A DNA stretch of 64,000 bases from the NCBI GenBank assembly GCA_034509735.1, contig JACGWO010000003.1, positions 8,866,001 through 8,930,000 on the forward strand. Direction: 5' to 3'. The notes under the pieces are model-generated. The model had not been told where the DNA came from, made no database searches, and was given only the letters and a program-made list of their open reading frames with translations. The DNA comes from Sesamum alatum (lineage: Eukaryota > Streptophyta > Magnoliopsida > Lamiales > Pedaliaceae). Within the stretch, counting starts at the first letter, position 1, and each line of letters opens with the position of its first letter. Position numbers and translations under genes: made by a program. Of this stretch, positions 56,236 to 64,000 are shown one piece after another.

Positions 56236-58016
56236 CCGGTTCGATGTAAGGGGCATAGATCTATGTGTTTGCATGATCTACTTGCTTTTAAATGGCTTTA
56301 TTGGCATGTTAGATTACATAAATATATGAATAATATGATGATTCAATTGTTTGCATTTAATGGACTTTTAGCATGCTTAATTTTGTTAGATTGGATCTAA
56401 ACTTGCATGCTTATTTTTAGAATAATATTACTGTTATTGTGCTCAAATATTTTTGAAAAACAAAAAAAAAAATTGATCGGGCCGGCAGTGGCCGCGCGTA
56501 GGCGGACGCTACGCACAGGCGCGCGTGCGCTGTGCGCAGTCGACCGCTGCTGGTCGAGGCCAGCGCGCTGCCCTGTGCGCGCGGCCGGCCGGCCAGCACA
56601 ACGGCTGGGCCGTTTTTTGACTTTTTCCGGAAAATTTGATTTTCTGTATTTTCTGCACAATATTCTGAAAATATGTTAATTTTGCATTTTTGATTTTGGA
56701 ATAATTGGATTATTCCTTGAATTAAATTTGCTTAATTAATTTGGGATTAATACATGCATGGATGCATTGTTTAAAATGTCCATTAAATTTGATATTTGAA
56801 TTTTGCATATTATTTGTATGTTTATGCTTTTGTGATGTTGGACATCACTTGGGTATTGGAAATATCCATTGGTTATTTATGCATGATTATTTGGAATAAT
56901 TATGTTATGTGTGTTGATGGAATCAACATGGGATGATCACAAGAGCCCTAGACCTTATGTATGGATGAATGTATGATCATTATTTTTCTGTTGGGTGGGG
57001 CCTGCGTGCCTCTTGTTTTTGGGACTATTATCTCCCGTATTATCAGCCTCATGATATTAAGGCTTGTTTTCTTTATTACCAATGTATTACTTTCAGTTGT
57101 AATGAGAGTAGATAGGATTGGTGAAGTTTTACTTTTAACAAGCAATTGGAGTCGGAGACCCCAAGGAGGAGCATCAAGGCGTGAAACAAGGAGCACTTCA
57201 AGGCCCATTGGAATGACAATAGGTTTATTATTATTGTAATAATTTAGGACCACCCTAGACAGACCATAGACTCACTGCGGGCTCAATGGGTCGTAGAGGT
57301 TGGGCTTGTGATCATCCTAACAGGGGTATGCTATGTTTTATGCATGTGGCGTTTTTATTTATCGCTTTAAATATTGGATATTTATGTATGCTAAAACACC
57401 ATAATGTGATGAGGTCTCGGTTACACTCAAATCTCTCATTTTGTTGGACCAAATTAAATATTAGGCCAAGAACGGACTTGGATCAAAATGGTATTTTGGT
57501 CTGTCCGAGCCTTCCATCCACAACAATGTGGTGAGGAAGCTACCACTACCCAAGTGTGGTCTCACGAGTCGTAGCACACTTCGAATAGGGGAAAGCTGTA
57601 CCATTGTTGTGAACAAAAAGACTGCGCTCGCTGTTTCCCTGTCTCACGAGTCGTGGGGGGCGACAGTTTGAGGTATGATTTGGTTGATGGGTCGGGCCTA
57701 ACACTGAGTAACATGGTTTGCTTGGAGTCCTCGGAACCAGGTGAGGCAAAATATCTTGGGAATCTCATTGGATGAGAATGATATTGGATATCTCCCACGA
57801 GGTCTTCTTCATGTGAATCGTAAAAGCGGGGCATGGAGATTATGCTTGTGGATCCCAAGCCCACTAGGGAAATGCTTTCCCGAAACTCTGCTTGAGAGTG
57901 GCGGACTTTCGTATAAATAGTGGGAGGGTTAAAGACTAAAAGACCAAGTCTTCAACTTGAACAATAATATTACCATCATCTGCTAATTTCTGCTTTACAT
58001 TTTCATTAATGTAGAT
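56236..58016 (+). other. A3 leader
   Basis: GC-rich block at about 56475-56615. The structure region spans 57519-57656: outer CACAACAAT (57519-57527) with ATTGTTGTG (57603-57611), inner CCAAGTGTG (57550-57558) with CACACTTCG (57575-57583, slightly damaged), second motif at 57641-57656. TATAAATAG at 57912-57920. Confidence 0.75.
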
Positions 58017-58898
58017 ATGTCTAAGAACCCATTAACCATGATTCTCGAGACTAACAAATTCAATGGAACGAACTACTCGGACTGGCTGAGAAATCTGAGG
58101 ATTGTCCTCGGTTTCGAGAACCAAGGCTACGTCTTGGACGAACCGCCACCGAGCGACTTACCGGAGGGGTCCACGCCTGAAGAACGTTTGACGTTCGAGA
58201 AATGGCATGAGGACAACCAGAAAGTACGCAGTATCATACTGGCTTCGGTGTCTAACGACATCCAGAAGCAGTATGAGAAGCTGGACAACATCTCCGCCAT
58301 AATGCTCCGCATGAACGAGGTTTATGCAGTTCCGGATATGCATATTAGATATGCCGCCACAAAAGCATTCTTTGGCACCAAGCTCGCTGAAGGAGCGTCT
58401 GTACAGAGTCATGGGGTCAAGATGCTCTCCCTAGTGGAGAAACTCGAGGACCTTAAAGCTGGGCTTAACAATCACACGTACATTAACGTGATCCTCCAGT
58501 CGCTTCCTCCATCCTATGACCCGTTTGTTGTAAACTACAATATGAACGGACTTGAGAAGTCTATTCATGAGTTGATCAACATGCTGGTCAAATACGAGGC
58601 AACGACACACAAGTCGGTGCCGGCGGTATTGATAGGAGAGGCTTCGATCTCCAAGGCGAATGGCAAGAGGGCCGGACGCTGGAAGAGGAAGAAGGGCAAA
58701 GGGAAGACGGATGCGGCCCCTGCTCGCGCTCCGGGCGTCCCTGTTGCTCCGGTTGGACCGAGCAAAGGGAAAGGGAAGGCCCGTGTTCTCAGCGGTCCAA
58801 GGCAAATGATGTCTGCATGCATTGCCAAGGGAAAGGGCATTGGAAGAGAGAGTGCCCACAACTCCTCTCCAACCCAGGTATGTTTGTGGTTGAAGTAG
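58017..58898 (+). pseudogene. A3 gag
   Basis: MSKNPLTMILETNKF start, full Gag body, then the basic region GRWKRKKGKGKT, all in one frame to about residue 256. A 1-bp deletion (GCCCGTGTTC against GCCCGAGGTTC in A1, about 58784) then shifts the frame, so the zinc knuckle (58817-58861, CMHCQGKGHWKREC including the preceding codon) is out of frame. It is otherwise the most complete Gag in the window. Confidence 0.88.
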
Positions 58899-59299
58899 AT
58901 ATGATTACTAATTCTGCTTCATGGGTATTGGATACCGGGTGTGGTGCTCACATCTGCAATGATTTGCAGGCACTGCAAAGAAGTAGAAGGCTAACCAAGG
59001 ATGAGATGATCCTAAGGCTAGGCGATGGCAAGGCCGTTGCTGTGGAGGCCGTAGGATCACTAGAGTTAGCCATTAGTAGTCATGTTAGGATTGTACTGAA
59101 CGACTGTTTCTATGTACCTAGCATGATTAAAAATATTGTTTCCATCCCGGTCCTTGATAAGGAGGGATATGAATTTACCATCAAACAAAACGGTTTTTTC
59201 ATTATCAAAGATGCTATTTCTCATCTGCTTGGTACATTGGTCAACGGTCTGTACATACTTCAACAGTCTAATTGGATTATGACTGCAGAACACAAATGA
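58799..59299 (+). pseudogene. A3 zinc knuckle and protease
   Basis: MHCQGKGHWKRECPQLL, then SWVLDTGCGAHIC with the catalytic DTG near 58935. The frame ends at TGA 59297-59299 in EHK, where A1 has CGA, a CpG transition. Confidence 0.87.
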
Positions 59300-60155
59300 A
59301 AACGTGATGATCATAATAACGCACAGATATGGCATGCGAGGTTAGGTCATATCTCTAAATTTAGGATAAGAAGGTTGGTGGACTCAAAGAGTCTAGAAAT
59401 AGACGATTTGGACAACCTACCGACCTGCGAATCCTGTCTAAAGGGAAAGATGACCAAGAAACCCTTTGTTGGACAAAGTACGCTAGCCAATGGTCTGTTG
59501 GATTTGATCCATACAGATGTCTGTGGTCCACTAAATACTCAGGCTAGAGGTGGGTACTCATACTTCATAACCTTTACCGATGATCACTCACGGTATGGTT
59601 ATGTTTACCTGATGAGGTACAAGTCTGAAGCCTTTGGAAGGTTTAAGGAATACACATTTGAAGTAGAGAACCAGACCGGTCGAAAGATCAAAGCCCTTCA
59701 GTCGGACCGAGGTGGAGAGTATTTGAGTGGTGAGTTTACTGATTATCTAAAAGAGAATGGGATTCTCTCTTAGTGGACCCCTCCTGGAACACCGCAGCTT
59801 AATGGTATGTCTGAAAGGAGGAATCGGACCTTGTTGGACATGGTCCGATCCATGATGAGTTTTACCGAACTATCCCTTTCCTTCTGGGGATACGCTCTTG
59901 AGACAACGGCCAAAGTTTTGAACTTGGCGCCATCTAAAAAGGTATCCCAGACGCCATATGAGATATGGCATGGCAAGCCTGCCTCCTACAAATACTTGAA
60001 AGTGTGGGGTTGCCCCACATATGTCAAGAGATTAGTGGGAGATAATCTGGACTCGAGGTCTAGTTTATGCAGGTTCATCGGCTATCCAAAAGAAACTGCG
60101 CGGGTATTATTTCTATGATCCCTCCGAGCAAAAGGTTTTTGTCTCGCGAAACGCA
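59300..60155 (+). pseudogene. A3 integrase
   Basis: The HHCC region (WHARLGH near 59330, CESC near 59430) and the DD35E residues (HTDVCGP near 59512, QSDRGGEY near 59700, SERRNRT near 59810) are visible. TAG at 59771-59773 interrupts the core, and an extra base near 60101 (GCGCGGGTATT) breaks the C-terminal part. Confidence 0.85.
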
Positions 60156-61199
60156 TTGTTCTTGGAAAAAGGTTTTCCATCGGATAGTCGACGCGATGAG
60201 GTACTCCTTGAAGAATCAAGTGAGGTACCCCATGAGGCGACAGTGACATCTAAGCCAGTAGTTCCCACTGATATTGTTCCAGTCCTCCGTAGGTCGGCCA
60301 GAGTATCCCATGCATCTGATAGGTATGGATTTCTGGGCCTGACCGATCAGTTGGATAATGATCCAAAGACGTATGGAGAAGCGATGTCGGACATCGATTC
60401 GGACAAGTGGCTTGAGGCCATGAACTCCGAGATGGACTCGATGGGTACAAACAAGGTTTGGACCCTAGTAGATTCACCCAAAGGGGTTAAACCCGTAGGG
60501 TGTAAATGGGTCTACAAGCGTAAGCTTGGAGCTGACGGGGAGGTTACAACCTTCAAAGCCAGGCTTGTGGCGAAAGGTTACGCTCAACGACCCGGGGTCG
60601 ATTTTGAGGAAACTTACTCGCCCGTAGCAATGGCCAAGTCCATTCGGATACTGCTTGCCATAGCAGCATGGTATGACTATGAAATATGGCAGATGGACGT
60701 GAAAACGGCCTTCCTCAACGGTCTCGTAAAGGAAGAGATCTATATGGATCAGCCGGAAGGTTTCATAACTGTTGGAGAAGAGCAGAAGGTCTGCCGTCTC
60801 CAAAGGTCCATCTATGGCCTCAAACAAGCTTCCCGAAGCTGGAACGTATGTTTTGATGAAGTCATACGGGGATATGATTTCATCAAGAACGAGTCCGATC
60901 CTTGTGTATACAAGAAGATCAGTGGGAGCTCAGTTGCGTTTTTGGTACTTTACGTGGATGACATCTTGCTCATTGGGAATGATGCTAAGATGTTAGATAC
61001 CACTAAAGCTTGGTTGTCAACGCAATTTTCCATGAAGGATATGGGCGAGGCATCCTACATCCTTGGCATCAAGAACTACAGGGATAGATCTAGAAGGATG
61101 TTAGGAATGGCCCAGTCCTCGTGTATTGAGAAAGTCTTGAAGAGATTCAAGATGGAGAACTCAAAAACGAGGATTCCTTCCTATGAGGCATGGAATTAA
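60156..61199 (+). pseudogene. A3 reverse transcriptase (347-codon open frame)
   Basis: Complete RT region with no internal deletion: GTNKVWTLVDSPKG, WVYKRKLGADGE, LVAKGYAQRPGVDFEETYSP, WQMDVKTAFLNG, QRSIYGLKQASRSWN, YVDDILLIGND near 60950-60980, then MAQSSCIEKVLKRF. An extra A in TCAAAAACG near 61168 shifts the frame before the connection domain. Its presence shows that the 340-bp RT deletion of A1 is private. Confidence 0.87.
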
Positions 61200-61939
61200 G
61201 TTATCCAAGAAGCAGTCTCCTAAGACCGATGAGGAGCTTAAACGGATGTTGGACATCCCCTATGCTTCAGCCGTAGGCAGCATACAGTATGTTGTTCAGT
61301 GCACTGGACCTGATGTGGCTTTCGCTTTGAGCGTAACTACCCTATATCAGTCATGTGCCGGAAGGCACACTAGAGTGCAGTCAAGACTATCCTGAAGTAC
61401 CTGATAAGGACTGAGGACATATTCTTGATCTACGGCGGTGGAGAGTTGATACTGGAAGGCTATAGCGACGCTAGCTTCCAGTCGGATGACGATGATGCCA
61501 AGTCTCAGTATGGTTTTGTATTTAGGCTAAATGGTGGTGTGGTTACTTGGAAGAGTTCCAAGTAGGCTACCACGGCGGACTCCACCAATGGAGTTTTGAA
61601 TACATAGCGGCTTTGGAAGCTGCTTAGGAGTGGTTTGGTTGATGAGCTACATCCAAAGGTTGGATGTAGTACCTAGCATTGCTAAGCCTGTAATTATCTT
61701 TTATGATAACAAACGGGGCGATAGCGCTAGCAAAGGAACCGAGATCTCATCACGATCCAAGCATATTCTTAGATGCTACCATCTACTTGGAGAGATGGAT
61801 AACAGGAGTGACGTTCGGTTGGACCGAGTCAGCTCTGCAGAAAACATAGCAGATCCACTTGCTAAGCCCATGTCGCAAGTTGCCCATACTCACCATCTGA
61901 GTAAGAGGTTCGAGGTCAATGGGTGATTGGCTTTAGGTC
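61183..61939 (+). pseudogene. A3 RT connection and RNase H
   Basis: KQSPKTDEELKRMLDIPYAS at 61201 onward, frame lost near 61362. The RNase H SDASFQSDDDDAKS text follows near 61463. TAG at 61563-61565 (shared with A1), then the shared +1 (GAGTTTTGAATAC about 61591), -1 (GGAGTGGTTTGG about 61627) and -1 (CATCACGATCC about 61748). The last open piece, 61630-61926, covers the C-terminal end. Confidence 0.82.
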
Positions 61940-61950
61940 AAGTGGGAGAT
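61940..61950 (+). other. A3 polypurine tract
   Basis: AAGTGGGAGAT directly before the 3' LTR. Confidence 0.85.
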
Positions 61951-64000
61951 TGTTAGAATAGGTGACCAGAAAGCCAATAGGTTTGGCGATTTGTAACCTA
62001 TCTGACAACTTGATGTAAATGTAATATTATTATGTGATGAATAAGATGAGTGTTCGTCACCAATGGTACGTTCTTTGTTGCGGTCATCTTACATTTGTTA
62101 AAATGGTGTTTAACTTATATCGCAACAAAGACCACAGACCATGGATAACAACTCGTGCAGTTGGGCCACGCATTGGATGGTGGTCATGAAACCAACTGAT
62201 TAAGAGTTGGGTCTGAAACGTTCCAAGTCGAGGACCTCGAGACAGGGCATCGAGAGTCCTATTGAGACTTGCGTCAAGAGTCGTGTTCATTAGATGAGTG
62301 CCGTGTTTCATCGGCGACAGGCGTGGGACGCCTACACGATCTTGATGGGTTGGTCGACTGGGGTCGAGCCGACTGGACTGACTCGCGGGGATCATCATAT
62401 GGAAGCCTTGGAGGCTTGGTCGGTATGATTGGGTTTTTCCCGGTTCCGATAGTACGGGAGTAATGCTCAGACTTGAGGAATCATGGCAGTCGCGTGCACA
62501 GGACGGCTGTATCTTGGATCTGGCGAGAGGTAATCATTCTGTAAGATGATTATCATAAGCCTTGTGCAGTGCAGTCGGAATGTGTAGCGAGGATGATGGA
62601 TTCCAAGAAGAGGATCCGTCCCCTGTCAGTATGTGATAGAGGTATCTCCTATGCACTCGGAAACACGTTCATGCTGTTTGAAGCTGTGGCCACAGTGGTT
62701 GATCGAACAGGGAATGGTTTCCTGTGTCGACGCAATGAAGCATACGTGGTCTCGAGTATTAAGCATAGATGCCTAGTCAAGGATGGGAACCGACGCTCAA
62801 TTTCATACCCTAGACTAAGGCAGGGAGATGGTAGACGGAAGGATCGTACCCGTATGGAATCGGCGCCTAAATGTTCACGCCAATTCACCTAGTCTCTAGT
62901 GCCATGGACCGTTGCTAGACGGCCACCCATGGTAACGGGCCCTTGTGGGACACGGGCCCAAGTCTAGCTGAGGGTGAACCTAAAGGGTCACACACAAATC
63001 ACCGAGGAGGTTGAGAGATCGACTTGGAGTCAATCTCGAAGGATAAAATAAGTAATTGGATTACTTAAGGAAAGTCCATTGGATGGACGGGCCGATATTG
63101 TATTGGGCTTTCGTTTAATCGGTAAATTGGATTTCGATTAAATATGAAAAGTTGAGACGTTGAGACGTTGGATCTTTTAATTGGATTAAAAGATCAACAG
63201 GAATAATTTAAATGGACATTAAATTGGATTTAATGTTGGATTCGTCGTAATTGGATTACGATAAAAACCCGGTCCGTTAAATTATACCCAAGAGGAGAAA
63301 TAATTCCTATTTTGGAATAGGAAGAAGTTGGACTTCTTCCTTAATTAAACATGGCCGACATGCTCCCTTGGAGGAAGCAAAATCAGCCATGTTTCATGCT
63401 AGGTGGTATGTTGACTTAACTCTTTTGGAAAGAGACAAATCAACTCCAATCAAGCTCTTCCCTTTTGGTATGATTTGATCAATACCATAAATTTTGGTAG
63501 GCTTGATTGAAGAATTGATGGTGATTGATTGGAATGAATCTAGACATCCTTGGATGAACCTAGACACATTCCAATAATCACATTAATTATGTATATATAT
63601 TAGAATATACAGCACTAAGCATATGTGATTCATCATTCATCTTTTTCTAGGAAAAAGAGAAGACAAAAATCCTCTCCTCTCTCTCAAACTCTCAGCCTCT
63701 CTCCCTCTCTTACACTTGTGTTCTTCACTTGATTTTGAATCAAGAAGAAGAACAAAGTAAGTTTAAGAGAGCACTAATTCATAGTGTTCTTCTCTTAAAC
63801 CGATTCCTTCTTAAACCCGTTCTTTTCTAGGAAGAAGGATGTGTGTTTCTTCCGGTGTGGTGTGGATCACCTTTGGAGAATCCATACGTTTAGATTTTGT
63901 GAGCATTCCGGAGAAGGAACAACGCAAGTAGTCGGGAGCATACGCTAAATAATCAAAGGTAACGGTTTATTACGCTTTGATTGATTTAATATACATCTAT
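61951..64000 (+). repeat. A3 3' LTR (incomplete at window end)
   Basis: TGTTAGAATAGG onward. About 2050 bp are present; by comparison with the 5' LTR about 180 bp lie beyond the window. It lacks the foreign segment found in the 5' LTR, so that change affected one end only. Confidence 0.9.

Larger units (their letters stand above)
53986..64000 (+). mobile_element. A3: Ty1/copia element with recombinant 5' LTR (3' LTR cut by window end)
   Basis: Order: LTR 5' part (53986-54348), foreign leader segment (54349-54932), LTR 3' part (54933-56221), PBS, leader, gag, protease, integrase, full-length RT region, RNase H, PPT, 3' LTR from 61951. Coding lesions: a 1-bp deletion in gag near 58784, TGA at 59297-59299, TAG at 59771-59773, +1 near 60101, +1 near 61168 and the family-wide RNase H shifts. 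The sequence around the LTR start also lacks a clean left flank. Confidence 0.88.

Overview
The window is plant nuclear DNA, probably from a eudicot with a repeat-rich genome. Evidence: long LTRs with 5-bp target-site duplications (TSDs), primer-binding sites matching the 3' end of plant initiator-Met tRNA, a two-gene PIF/Harbinger transposon with plant-type introns, and foldback MITEs. I see no ordinary host gene, tRNA, rRNA or CRISPR. Nearly every base can be assigned to nested mobile elements, mostly Ty1/copia. I use local labels: A (A1, A2, A3), B (B1, a solo LTR, a truncated LTR), C, D and E; these are not database names.

Layout. 1-5563: remnant E, whose pol carries a family-A LTR at its left edge and a reverse-oriented solo A LTR. 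5564-6019: piece of a reverse-oriented LTR. 6020-7440: AT-rich DNA and a possible Ty3/gypsy remnant. 7441-16006: reverse-oriented LTR of D, split by the internally deleted element B1 (9343-15607, TSD AGTCG). 16007-16221 and 28483-28976: pol of D, split by A2 (16222-28482, minus strand, TSD TTTTT), which itself carries a solo B LTR (22162-24162, TSD CTGTG/CTGCG). 28977-52317: element C. Its 5' LTR contains an internal tandem duplication and, in the second unit, a PIF/Harbinger transposon (31884-47888) within foldback-MITE-like ends. A1 (33426-43314, plus strand, TSD AATGA) sits inside the PIF transposase gene. C also carries a 501-bp MITE in its leader. 52318-53960: truncated B LTR. 53961 to the window end: A3, whose 5' LTR is recombinant and whose 3' LTR runs off the edge.

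The apparent order of insertion is (gypsy-like remnant), D, C, MITE, PIF, A1, which is up to six levels. Family A has the usual copia order: LTR, PBS, long leader, gag, protease, integrase, reverse transcriptase, RNase H, polypurine tract (PPT), LTR. All three A copies share the same RNase H frameshifts, so they probably spread as a non-autonomous lineage using enzymes supplied in trans.

The most interesting hidden signal is in the roughly 1.8-kb leader between PBS and gag. A near-palindromic 16-mer occurs twice about 80 nt apart. The first copy is the loop of a stem, enclosed by an outer stem, and both stems show compensatory base changes between diverged leaders. This looks like a selected RNA structure, perhaps for packaging or dimerization. 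A very GC-rich structured block just after the PBS and a conserved set of palindromes in the LTR U3 are further candidates.
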